DNA of 16,433 nucleotides from assembly GCA_016207545.1 (NCBI GenBank), contig JACQPO010000144.1:1-16433 (forward strand). The letters are read 5' to 3'. The notes beneath the pieces are model-generated. The model was not told the DNA's origin. It ran no database searches and saw only the letters and a list, made by a program, of their open reading frames with translations. The DNA is from Methanobacteriota archaeon (GTDB lineage: Archaea > Thermoplasmatota > Thermoplasmata > RBG-16-68-12 > EA-27). The position numbers were made by a program, and so were the translations under genes. Numbering within the stretch: position 1 is the stretch's first letter; each line of letters starts with the position of its first letter. Of the stretch, positions 6,816 to 13,284 are shown one piece after another.

Positions 6816-6839
6816 GGGGGCGCGATACACAGGGGGTCG

Positions 6840-6847
6840 CTAAAAGG
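6840..6847 (-). promoter_or_regulatory. Candidate TATA box before the DUF106-cmk-cbf5 group
   Basis: The minus strand reads CCTTTTAG, preceded by a purine-containing CCAAAC stretch, about 28 nt before the ATG at 6815. It would allow the group to be transcribed separately from the superoperon, as a leaderless message. Read-through from upstream is equally possible. Confidence 0.4.
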
Positions 6848-6864
6848 GTTTGGACGGGCCCCGC

Positions 6865-7227
6865 TCATTCCGCGGCGGGACCGCCGCCCTCGAGTACCTG
6901 GGTGAGCTTCTGCTGGAGCTGCTCGTACCGCTCCCCGAGAGACTTCTCCTGCTTCTTGATCGTGTTCACGCGGATCTCGAGGGTTTCCTTTTGCTCCTCG
7001 AGCTCCTTCTTGAGCGCCTCGCGGTCCTCGACGCGGACGAGGAGGGAGCCCGTGCTGCGGTACATGGGCGTGTCCGCGCCCAGCTTCCCGAGTTCCTCGA
7101 GCGTGCTCGTCACCTCTCGCAGCTTCCCTTCGAGCTGGAGCCGCTGGGACGCGAGCACCTGGAGCTGCTGCTGGAGCTGCTGGAACTGCGCAAGCTGGTT
7201 CTGGACCTGGGGCGGAAGTTCCCTCAC
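6865..7227 (-). CDS. pfdB: Prefoldin beta subunit
   Basis: Subunit of the hexameric (alpha2 beta4) archaeal prefoldin, which holds unfolded proteins and passes them to the thermosome. The 120-residue protein is two long coiled-coil helices around a beta hairpin: helix one VQNQLAQFQQLQQQLQVL, hairpin DTPMYRSTGSLLVR, helix two REALKKELEEQKETLEIRV followed by TIKKQEKSLGERYEQLQQKL. A long glutamine-rich run lies in helix one. The GTG at 7227 is chosen because it overlaps the pcc1 stop as GTGA and has GGTGA just upstream; the open frame extends further but into pcc1. Pcc1 followed by prefoldin beta is a frequent archaeal pair. It is the last gene of the compact superoperon, ending in GGGPAAE. Confidence 0.95.
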   Translation of the reverse strand: MRELPPQVQNQLAQFQQLQQQLQVLASQRLQLEGKLREVTSTLEELGKLGADTPMYRSTGSLLVRVEDREALKKELEEQKETLEIRVNTIKKQEKSLGERYEQLQQKLTQVLEGGGPAAE

Positions 7228-7454
7228 GCCGTCACCGTCCCGTGGACGTCGAGCGCGAGCTGTGCCCACCGCAGGTAGGAGTTCAACGCGGCGCGAAGGG
7301 CGGACACGTCCCCTGCGTCGATTAGAAGTTCGACGGTGTCGCCGTCCCCGACCACGCGGACCTGGGACCGCGGAATTTCCCGACCGGCTTCCGGGGCCAG
7401 GGACGCGCGCACGATGGACGCCCCCTTCCCCTGAAACGTGATTCGGGCTTGCAT
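7224..7454 (-). CDS. pcc1: KEOPS complex subunit Pcc1
   Basis: A 76-residue protein matching Pcc1, the dimerising subunit of the KEOPS complex that makes N6-threonylcarbamoyladenosine (t6A37) in tRNAs decoding ANN codons. Visible are an opening strand QARITFQGKG, a middle strand pair DGDTVELLIDAGDVSALRAA and the signature ALNSYLRWAQLA near residues 56-67. The size is normal for the family. The ATG at 7454 follows the rpoP stop with one base between. Kae1, Bud32 and Cgi121 are not in this window. The usual archaeal context rpoP-pcc1-prefoldin supports a call that would otherwise rest on a short sequence. Confidence 0.92.
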   Translation of the reverse strand: MQARITFQGKGASIVRASLAPEAGREIPRSQVRVVGDGDTVELLIDAGDVSALRAALNSYLRWAQLALDVHGTVTA

Positions 7455-7455
7455 G

Positions 7456-7590
7456 TCACCGCGCCTTCACGACCTTCTTGACGTTCGGCCGCTCCTTGAA
7501 GAAGATCTTCGAGCCGCACCGCTCGCACTGGATGCCGACCGTGTTGATGTTCGTCCGGATCGGCTCGTGGCACACGCCGCACTTGTACAT
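7456..7590 (-). CDS. rpoP: DNA-directed RNA polymerase subunit P (Rpb12)
   Basis: A 44-residue zinc-ribbon subunit of archaeal RNA polymerase, equivalent to eukaryotic Rpb12. It contains CGVC (residues 4-7) and CERC (about 23-26) as the four zinc ligands, then GSKIFFKERPNVKKVVKAR, which matches the conserved basic C-terminus of the family. The ATG at 7590 overlaps the eL43 stop by one base (TGATG). It is too short for many gene finders, but the position between eL43 and pcc1 and the full motif set make it secure. Confidence 0.96.
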   Translation of the reverse strand: MYKCGVCHEPIRTNINTVGIQCERCGSKIFFKERPNVKKVVKAR

Positions 7591-7871
7591 CAGGACGTCC
7601 CCTCGGGTTCCGGCTCCGCCTCGCCCGTGGCCTCGCGCTGCACGGTGGTCGTCACGACGGGGCGATACGCCCCGCCCGCGAACACGAGGCCGCAATGGCG
7701 GCACGCCCACACGCCCGTGCCGCGCCGCTTCACCGCGTACGCCATGCACCGCGGGCACCGGTGTCGCTTCCGCTGCTCGAGCTCGACGTCGAGGATGCGT
7801 CGGCGGATGCGGACGCCGTACCGGGGTCCGAATCGACCCACAGGTCCGACCTTCTTTGTGCGGCGGCTCAT
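7590..7871 (-). CDS. rpl37ae: Large ribosomal subunit protein eL43 (L37Ae)
   Basis: A 93-residue protein of the 50S subunit. The N-terminus SRRTKKVGPVGRFGPRYGVRI is the conserved basic rRNA-binding stretch of eL43, followed by RCPRCMAYAVKRRGTGVWACRHC, a C2C2 zinc ribbon, and the terminal FAGGAYRP motif. An extra acidic tail (about 20 residues ending EPEPEGTS) extends beyond the usual end. The ATG at 7871 overlaps the rrp42 stop as ATGA, and its stop overlaps the rpoP start by one base. eL43 beside the exosome genes is the standard archaeal arrangement. Confidence 0.96.
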   Translation of the reverse strand: MSRRTKKVGPVGRFGPRYGVRIRRRILDVELEQRKRHRCPRCMAYAVKRRGTGVWACRHCGLVFAGGAYRPVVTTTVQREATGEAEPEPEGTS

Positions 7872-8641
7872 GCGCGGATGATCTCCCGAATCCCGTTCCC
7901 CAGCCGGCGCGCCGTGGAGATGACGTAGCGGACCTCGTCGTACGAGAAGCTTCCACTTAAGCCTTTCTGCATCGCGCGGATGTCCCCGTTCTCGTCCGTC
8001 GTCACCGTGAGCCGAGCGTCCGCGATCCGCTCCTCGTCGAGCCCCGGGTCGAACACGATCGACCTGCGGATTTTTGCGGCGGTCACGGAGACCGGCCAGT
8101 GGTCCAGGGGGAGCGGCTGGTCCTCGCCGCCCGTGAGCTTGGCGGGCAGCTTCGCGCAGCTCAGCGCGGACAGGGTGCCGTACGAGGATGCGTCGAACAA
8201 GTTCCCGTCGTAGTCCAGCACGTGGATGTCGATGAACAGGATCCACACCTTCTCCCCGGGGACGATACACAGCTTCGCCATGTCGACCGTCTTCGTCTCT
8301 CGGATGCCCCGATCGACGACCCTCGCGAGCTCGATCGCCTCCGGCCGCGGCGGTCCGGACTCGAACGTCGGGGACGCCATCGGGATGAGTTCCGCGCTCG
8401 TGGTCAGGACGCCAGAATTCGGAGTGTCCGGATACGGCTCCCCGGTCGAAATCTTCACCCCGACGAGCACGTCCGTGTTCCCCAACCGCGCCCGGGCGGA
8501 GCCCTCCGCGGTCTTGATGTAATTCTTCTCGATCGTGAGCTTCCGGACCTCCTCTGGCTCCCGGCCGTCCGCGCGTTTCCCAGAGGCGATCAGCTTCACG
8601 ATGTGCTCCCGCATGAGCTCGGAGACGACCTCGGAACTCAT
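7868..8641 (-). CDS. rrp42: Exosome subunit Rrp42 (RNase PH-like, non-catalytic)
   Basis: Forms with Rrp41 the hexameric RNase PH-type ring of the archaeal exosome. It is needed for structure and RNA binding but lacks the phosphorolytic site. The 257-residue protein shows GKRADGREPEEVRKLTIEK, SARARLGNTDVLVGVK, ELARVVDRGIRETKTVDMAKLCI, the VWILFIDIHVLDYDGNLFDAS core, and KIRRSIVFDPG. The ATG at 8641 overlaps the rrp41 stop as ATGA and has a strong GAGGGG ribosome site, so it beats the long upstream extension of the frame into rrp41. Its stop overlaps eL43 in the same manner. The lack of the catalytic acidic cluster seen in Rrp41 separates the two paralogues. Confidence 0.96.
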   Translation of the reverse strand: MSSEVVSELMREHIVKLIASGKRADGREPEEVRKLTIEKNYIKTAEGSARARLGNTDVLVGVKISTGEPYPDTPNSGVLTTSAELIPMASPTFESGPPRPEAIELARVVDRGIRETKTVDMAKLCIVPGEKVWILFIDIHVLDYDGNLFDASSYGTLSALSCAKLPAKLTGGEDQPLPLDHWPVSVTAAKIRRSIVFDPGLDEERIADARLTVTTDENGDIRAMQKGLSGSFSYDEVRYVISTARRLGNGIREIIRA

Positions 8642-9411
8642 GTGTCCACCCCTCGCTCTTCGAGGAGTGCCTCCGCGTCCGTCACCACGTACCGGCGGCG
8701 AAGGGCCTCCTTCTGCATCTCGTAGATCTTCATCGCGGCGTTCATGGACAGCTTCATCGCCCGGTCGAACTCGTCCTCCATGAGATGGCCGTCCATCTGC
8801 AGGAGCACGATTTCCCCCGTGCGGGGCACGACCGCCATCGGGCAGTCCGCGTCGCCGAAGTTGTCCTCCTCTTTGTTCAAGTCGAGGGCGACTTGGCCCG
8901 CGATTTTCCCGGACGCGCAACTCGCCACGAGATCGCGCATTGGCACACCGGCGTCCGCAAGAGCGACGCTCGCCGCCGTGATTCCGGCGCACCGGGTCCC
9001 CGCGTCCGCCTGCAACACCTCGATGAAGATGTCGACGGATGTGCGCGGGAACTGCTCCGTGAACACGACCGCCGCGAACGCCTCGCCCGCGACCTTGCTG
9101 ATCTCCACGGATCTCCGGTCGGGGCCGGGTCGTTTCCGGTCCGACACGGAGAAGGGGGCCATGTTGTACCGGCACTGCACGAGCGCCCTCGCGGGGTCTT
9201 GCAAGTGCCTCGGGTGCGCCTCCCGCGGCCCGTAAACGGCCGCGAGGACGCGGTTGTCCCCCCACTCGATGTACGCGGACCCGTCCGCCCGCTTCAGCAC
9301 GCCCGCTTCGATTCGGATCGGCCGCAGCTCGTCGAGCGCCCGCCCGTCGAGCCGACGACCGCTGTCGTCCACCAGCTGGATTTCCTTCGGAATGTGTTCG
9401 ATGTCTTCCAT
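8638..9411 (-). CDS. rrp41: Exosome subunit Rrp41 (catalytic RNase PH-like)
   Basis: Catalytic subunit of the archaeal exosome, degrading RNA 3' to 5' with phosphate and able to add tails in reverse. The 257-residue protein contains RRLDGRALDELRPI, CRYNMAPFSVSDRKRPGPDRRS with the RNA- and phosphate-binding arginines, DAGTRCAGITAASVAL and the catalytic acidic segment LDLNKEEDNFGDADCPMAV (about residues 177-193) including the conserved aspartates. The C-terminus continues about 10 residues past the usual end. The ATG at 9411 has GTGAGGAC immediately upstream and lies 4 nt after the rrp4 stop. Rrp4-rrp41-rrp42 is the standard order. Confidence 0.97.
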   Translation of the reverse strand: MEDIEHIPKEIQLVDDSGRRLDGRALDELRPIRIEAGVLKRADGSAYIEWGDNRVLAAVYGPREAHPRHLQDPARALVQCRYNMAPFSVSDRKRPGPDRRSVEISKVAGEAFAAVVFTEQFPRTSVDIFIEVLQADAGTRCAGITAASVALADAGVPMRDLVASCASGKIAGQVALDLNKEEDNFGDADCPMAVVPRTGEIVLLQMDGHLMEDEFDRAMKLSMNAAMKIYEMQKEALRRRYVVTDAEALLEERGVDT

Positions 9412-9415
9412 GTCC

Positions 9416-10099
9416 TCACGCCCTTTGCGCGTAGGCCCGATCCAGAAACTCCTTCACCGCCTCGGTCAGGCCCAACGCCTGCGCGTGTTCCTCAATCAAG
9501 CGGATCGCGCGAATCGCAATCATCACGTCTTCCACGTTTCCCTCGAGCCAAATCCGTCCGTTCTGCCCAACGAACCCCTGGACCTTCGTGTACTTCTTGA
9601 TCATCATGACCATGGAGCCGCCCTTCCCGATGATCCGCGGCACCTTGCTGTGGCTCACCTCGACAATCTGCCCGCCCTCCAGGCGGTGCAGCCCCTGCTC
9701 GCGCATCGTGACCTGCACCCGCTTTGTCTCGTCGACCTGCAGGATGCGGCAAATCGCGGAGTCGCCAATGTCCAGATACTTGGCCGTGTCGCCGAACTCG
9801 ACCCGCCACGGGGATTCCGTCGCGTGGAGCGGCGCTGGGTACGGGGCGTTGATGTCCAGCAGCCAATGGCTCGGTCCCAGGTCGACGACTTGGCCGATCA
9901 CCTCGTCGTCCGCGCGGGGGATATAGCGGCCGGACAGCGGGATGACGGAGACGACACCGCCGCGCTCGGAGCGAAGGCCGAGCTGGGCCGCGAAAACCTT
10001 GCCGTCCTCGCTGTACGTCCCTTCCCCGGACTTCAGGCCGCCAGACGCAATCAACTCTCCGGGGATAACGAGCTGCCGCTGCGGTGTAGAACTCTCCAT
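9416..10099 (-). CDS. rrp4: Exosome subunit Rrp4 (S1 and KH cap protein)
   Basis: RNA-binding cap of the exosome, sitting on the Rrp41/Rrp42 ring and feeding substrates in. The 227-residue protein has the N-terminal RQLVIPGELIASG segment with GEGTY, the S1 domain (DDEVIGQVVDLGPSHWLLDINAP, then GDSAICRILQVDETKRV) and the C-terminal KH domain with VPRIIGKGGSMVMMIKKYT, which carries the GxxG loop (IGKGG). The ending IEEHAQALGLTEAVKEFLD is typical. The alternative cap protein Csl4 has a zinc ribbon, not present here. A 74 nt gap separates it from SBDS upstream, the longest gap within the superoperon, and contains a weak TATA-like CTAAAG and a short GC-rich hairpin. Confidence 0.96.
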   Translation of the reverse strand: MESSTPQRQLVIPGELIASGGLKSGEGTYSEDGKVFAAQLGLRSERGGVVSVIPLSGRYIPRADDEVIGQVVDLGPSHWLLDINAPYPAPLHATESPWRVEFGDTAKYLDIGDSAICRILQVDETKRVQVTMREQGLHRLEGGQIVEVSHSKVPRIIGKGGSMVMMIKKYTKVQGFVGQNGRIWLEGNVEDVMIAIRAIRLIEEHAQALGLTEAVKEFLDRAYAQRA

Positions 10100-10173
10100 T
10101 TACTCATCTCTCTCACGCCTGTTCCGCCCTCCAAAGGGGGCACCCTACTTTAGCGTTTGGGTGGGCTCCACGG

Positions 10174-10914
10174 TCAGATTCGTTGGTCCGCCTTCAGGAT
10201 CTTCGTCTCCACGTTCCCCTTAGTCTTCGCGTTGAGCCGCTCGAGGAACTCCGTCTGCATCCCCGCGGGCATCTCGACGACGCCGATCCACGAGCCATTC
10301 GGCTGCCATTCCTCCTTGAGGATCGTGCCGAAGGAGCGGATGTCCCCGAAGCACTTCGCCGCGTCCTCCGCGGACAGGCGGACCGCAATCCGCGCCTTCT
10401 CGAACCGGATTGGGAGGAGCGGGCGGAGGGCGTCGAGCACCTCCTTCACCTGCTCCTCGAGCCCTTTGAACGGGTCGACGTGAACCTTCGCCTCCTCCAT
10501 CGCAATCTCGATCCGCTGCGGCGGGTGCGGCGTCCCCGTCTGCGGGTTGATCGCGTTGGCGGCGATGTACTGGACGACTTGTCGGCGTTTCTGCTCCTGC
10601 ATTTGCCGCCGCTGCTCCGTCGTAAGCTGGATCTCCCCTTTCTTGATGAGGATCCGCGCGACGTCGATCGGGTCGTCCGTCTCGAAGAACTCCTTCATCT
10701 TCTCGGAGGACGCCTTCGAACCCTTGTGGGCGTCCCGGAACACCTGGTCAATCGCCAGGTTCGCGAGCAGGTCCACGTCTTTCCCGTCGCGAATCTGCTG
10801 GACGGCATCCGGTTTCACGAGGACTTCGAACCGCTCCCCGCCCCTCTCGATGCGGGCAATCACGTACTGTTTGAAAACGTCGTCCGTTCGGTCCGTGCGG
10901 AGCTCCTTCGGCAT
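10174..10914 (-). CDS. Ribosome maturation protein SBDS homologue
   Basis: Archaeal homologue of the Shwachman-Bodian-Diamond protein, which in eukaryotes helps release the anti-association factor eIF6 from the 60S subunit. The 246-residue protein shows the N-terminal FYSH domain (QYVIARIERGGERFEVLVKP, LANLAIDQVFRDAHKGSKAS, then MKEFFETDDPIDVARILIKKGEI), the helical middle (RRQMQEQKRRQVVQYIAANAINP, PHPPQRIEIAMEEAKVHVDP) and the C-terminal ferredoxin-like domain ending GSWIGVVEMPAGMQ. It follows psmA by 8 nt, with GGCGGGG before its ATG. psmA-SBDS-rrp4 is the normal archaeal order. Confidence 0.96.
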   Translation of the reverse strand: MPKELRTDRTDDVFKQYVIARIERGGERFEVLVKPDAVQQIRDGKDVDLLANLAIDQVFRDAHKGSKASSEKMKEFFETDDPIDVARILIKKGEIQLTTEQRRQMQEQKRRQVVQYIAANAINPQTGTPHPPQRIEIAMEEAKVHVDPFKGLEEQVKEVLDALRPLLPIRFEKARIAVRLSAEDAAKCFGDIRSFGTILKEEWQPNGSWIGVVEMPAGMQTEFLERLNAKTKGNVETKILKADQRI

Positions 10915-10922
10915 GTCCCCGC

Positions 10923-11645
10923 CTACGAGGCGCCGGGCACCCTCCGCATGTACGCCAGGATTTCTTCTTCGGACAGGCGGCGGAACCGCTCGCCCTCGAC
11001 GACCATCCCGACCTCGATTGCCTTCGCGTCGAGCTTCTCCTCGCTCGCCTTCTGGAGCGCCTCGAGGCCGAGGACGACCGACTCCTCCTGGGTCATGCCG
11101 TCCCGATACTTTTCCTCGAACAATTCCATGACTGTGTTCCGGCCCGCGCCGATGCTCCCGGCCTTGTAGCTGACGAGCGCCCCGCTCGGATCCGTTTCGA
11201 ACAGATGGATGCCCGCGTCGTCGACGCCCCCGACGAGGAGCGCGGTCCCGAACGGCCGGACGCCGCCGTACTGCGTGTAGTTCTGCTTGAAGTCACAAAT
11301 CCGCTTCACGAGCAGGTCCACGCCCATCCTCTCGTTGTACGTGACCTTGTTGATCTGCGCCACGAGGCGCGCGTAGTCCACGAGGACGCGCGCGTCTGCG
11401 ACGAGCCCGGAGGTCGCGCACCCCACGTGCTCGTCGATCTGGAAGATCTTCTCGATCGAGGAGGTCTCGACGAGGCGGCTCCCGATCTTCTTGTCCGCCA
11501 TGAGCACGATGCCATTTCGGAACTTGAGCCCCGCGGTCGTGTTGCCACGGGTGACCGCGACCCGCGCGTATTCTACCTGAAACAACCGGCCGTCCGGCGA
11601 GAAGACGGTAATCGCGCGGTCGTACGCCATCTGTCCGGGTTGCAT
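10923..11645 (-). CDS. psmA: 20S proteasome alpha subunit
   Basis: Forms the outer heptameric rings that gate the proteasome; it is not itself proteolytic. The 240-residue protein starts MQPGQMAYDRAITVFSPDG and continues RLFQVEYARVAV, the conserved alpha N-terminal gate and helix region, then SSIEKIFQIDEHV, TSGLVADARVLVDYARL, YTQYGGVRPFG and YKAGSIGAGRNTVMELFEEKY. The start closely resembles Thermoplasma PsmA. The usual EYAREAV reads EYARVAV, a small change. The ATG at 11645 is chosen over the longer open frame because of this N-terminus and a strong TATA box 36 nt upstream, giving a leader of about 10 nt. It heads the superoperon. No beta subunit gene lies in the window. Confidence 0.97.
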   Translation of the reverse strand: MQPGQMAYDRAITVFSPDGRLFQVEYARVAVTRGNTTAGLKFRNGIVLMADKKIGSRLVETSSIEKIFQIDEHVGCATSGLVADARVLVDYARLVAQINKVTYNERMGVDLLVKRICDFKQNYTQYGGVRPFGTALLVGGVDDAGIHLFETDPSGALVSYKAGSIGAGRNTVMELFEEKYRDGMTQEESVVLGLEALQKASEEKLDAKAIEVGMVVEGERFRRLSEEEILAYMRRVPGAS

Positions 11646-11676
11646 AAGGAATCCCGCGGCGCTAAGCAAAGGGTCG

Positions 11677-11685
11677 CTTATAAAC
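11677..11685 (-). promoter_or_regulatory. TATA box of the proteasome-exosome superoperon
   Basis: GTTTATAAG on the minus strand, centred 36 nt before the psmA ATG and directly beside the pop5 stop. It is among the clearest archaeal TATA elements in the window and predicts initiation near 11655. Confidence 0.7.
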
Positions 11686-11979
11686 CTATTCGACTGATAC
11701 GCGAGACCGGAGGAATTTCGCGCGGGCCTTGCGAATCGTTCCGCTCGTCCCGAGGGTGCGCACGGTTGCATCGCCCAGCGGGAGGCCGTTGAGCAGCGCG
11801 ATCGTCGCGTCCTTAGCGGTGTGGGCGCACTGCACGAGCCCTCGCGCGCCATCGTACTCGACGAGGCGCACGCGGTCGCCCGCGTCCCGGAGCGCGGTGG
11901 TGAGGCGGGCCTTCGGCACGGGCGGGGTCACGACGAATGCGATGTAGCGTTGGCGGCCCTCTCGGTCGCGGACGACCAC
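11686..11979 (-). CDS. rnp2: Ribonuclease P protein component 2 (Pop5/Rnp2)
   Basis: Protein subunit of archaeal RNase P, which removes 5' leaders from pre-tRNA; Pop5 pairs with Rpp30 and supports the catalytic RNA. The 97-residue protein has RYIAFVVTPP at the start, LVEYDGARGLVQCAHTAKDATIALL in the middle and the diagnostic VRTLGTSGTIRKARAKFL near the end. It is somewhat shorter than many archaeal Pop5 proteins (about 110-120). The GTG at 11979 is the best start; a CTTTAG element about 28 nt upstream could drive a leaderless message. It lies between ftsZ (69 nt gap) and psmA (40 nt gap). The usual partner Rpp30, often next to it, is not visible in the window. Confidence 0.88.
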   Translation of the reverse strand: MVVRDREGRQRYIAFVVTPPVPKARLTTALRDAGDRVRLVEYDGARGLVQCAHTAKDATIALLNGLPLGDATVRTLGTSGTIRKARAKFLRSRVSVE

Positions 11980-12004
11980 GAAAGAAAGGAACGTGGCGGT
12001 GCCC

Positions 12005-12012
12005 CTAAAGGT
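12005..12012 (-). promoter_or_regulatory. Candidate TATA element before pop5
   Basis: The minus strand reads ACCTTTAG about 28 nt before the GTG at 11979, in the 69 nt gap after ftsZ. Weak match; pop5 could also be read through from ftsZ. Confidence 0.35.
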
Positions 12013-12048
12013 TGCGTCCTTCGGGGACCGCCCCGGGAGCGAGCGGCG

Positions 12049-13167
12049 TCACCGGACTTCGTCGACGTCTTCCGCCACCGGCGTGTGGCCGTACTCGCGG
12101 CCCAAGAGCACCTTGCTCTTCACACCCGTGATCACGAGGAGGACGCGCACGGTCCGCTCGAGATCGGGTTCGACGGAGCAACCCCAGATGATCCGGGCTT
12201 GCGCGTTGACCTTCTGTCCGATGAGCTCTGCGGCCTTCTCCGCCTCGCTGATCGTCAGGTCCGGCCCGCCGACGACGCGCACGAGCACCCCGCGGGCGTG
12301 GGTCAAGTCGACCTCGCCGAGGAGAGGGGATTCGAGCGCCTCGTTCACCGCGTACTCGATGCGGTCGCGGTCCGCGTCGCTCTCGCCGAGCCCGATCATC
12401 GCGACCCCGCCGCCCTTCATGATCGTCATGAGGTCCGCGTAGTCGAGGTTCACGAGCCCCGGCTTCGTGATGATCTCCGTCATCCCCTTGATCGACTGCA
12501 TCAGGATTTCGTCGGCGACCTTGAACGCCGCGTCAATCGGCAGCCGGGGGACGAGCTCGAGGAGCCGGTCGTTGTAAATCACGATCGTCGTGTCGCAGAA
12601 GCGGCGCAACCGGTCGAGGCCCGCCTCGGCGTTCTCCATGCGGATTTTGCCCTCCGCCTTGAACGGCATCGTCACGACGCCCATGACGAGCGATCCGGAC
12701 TCCTTCGCGACCTTCGCTACGAACTGGGCGGAGCCCGTGCCCGTGCCGCCGCCCATCCCTGCTGTGATGAACACCATGTGGGCGCCGCGGATGAACTCTC
12801 GGATTTCCTCTTCGCTCTCCTTCGCAGCCTGTTCGCCAACCTCGGGCAGGGCGCCCGCCCCGAGGCCCTTCGTCAGCCGCTTCCCGATCAGGATCTTCTT
12901 CGGCGCGTGCACGGCGAGCAAGTGTTTCGCGTCCGTGTTGACCGCGCACAGCTGCGCGCCTTGGACGCCGGCCTCGCTGCACCGGTTAATCGTGTTGGAC
13001 CCGCCGCCGCCGCAGCCGATGATCTTGATGCTCACGTTCAGCGAATCGACGATTTTCTGGATTTCTTCGTCTTCGCCGATCGTGGGGTGCGGCTTCTGAG
13101 GGGCCGCCTCCTCTTTCGATCGCGTTTCCTCATGCCGCGCCAAAGCTTCGCTTACAATGGATTTCAT
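12049..13167 (-). CDS. ftsZ: Cell division protein FtsZ
   Basis: Tubulin-like GTPase that polymerises into the division ring. The 372-residue protein has an N-terminal charged extension (about 40 residues), IIGCGGGGSNTINR (49-62), NTDAKHLL, GLGAGALPEVGEQAA, the tubulin/FtsZ signature AGMGGGTGTGSA (136-147), and the T7 area LVNLDYADLMTIMKGGG whose aspartates serve GTP hydrolysis in the neighbouring subunit. The C-terminal domain ends VLLGREYGHTPVAEDVDEVR and has no long linker or bacterial-type FtsA/ZipA-binding peptide that I can recognise. The ATG at 13167 fits the family and has a TATA box upstream. Many archaea carry two FtsZ paralogues; whether this is FtsZ1 or FtsZ2 cannot be settled by eye. 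Confidence 0.97.
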   Translation of the reverse strand: MKSIVSEALARHEETRSKEEAAPQKPHPTIGEDEEIQKIVDSLNVSIKIIGCGGGGSNTINRCSEAGVQGAQLCAVNTDAKHLLAVHAPKKILIGKRLTKGLGAGALPEVGEQAAKESEEEIREFIRGAHMVFITAGMGGGTGTGSAQFVAKVAKESGSLVMGVVTMPFKAEGKIRMENAEAGLDRLRRFCDTTIVIYNDRLLELVPRLPIDAAFKVADEILMQSIKGMTEIITKPGLVNLDYADLMTIMKGGGVAMIGLGESDADRDRIEYAVNEALESPLLGEVDLTHARGVLVRVVGGPDLTISEAEKAAELIGQKVNAQARIIWGCSVEPDLERTVRVLLVITGVKSKVLLGREYGHTPVAEDVDEVR

Positions 13168-13218
13168 TCGGTGATCCCATCCCGAAAGGTTCTGACAGCC
13201 CGCGGCATCGAAATCTGC

Positions 13219-13229
13219 CTATTTAAAAG
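13219..13229 (-). promoter_or_regulatory. TATA box of ftsZ
   Basis: CTTTTAAATAG on the minus strand, centred about 57 nt before the ftsZ ATG, predicting a transcript start near 13197 and a leader of about 30 nt. It is the strongest TATA match in the window and lies in the 117 nt gap behind the subtilisin gene, so ftsZ is probably transcribed independently. Confidence 0.7.
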
Positions 13230-13284
13230 TAGTCATACATACGTCGGACGATACGCCCGTACGGGTCCGCCATCGCTCGGACGG

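Noticed and set aside
8642..9265. Upstream extension of the rrp42 frame
   Set aside because: It overlaps rrp41 in another frame and lacks family similarity; the ATG at 8641 with its GAGGGG site is the true start.
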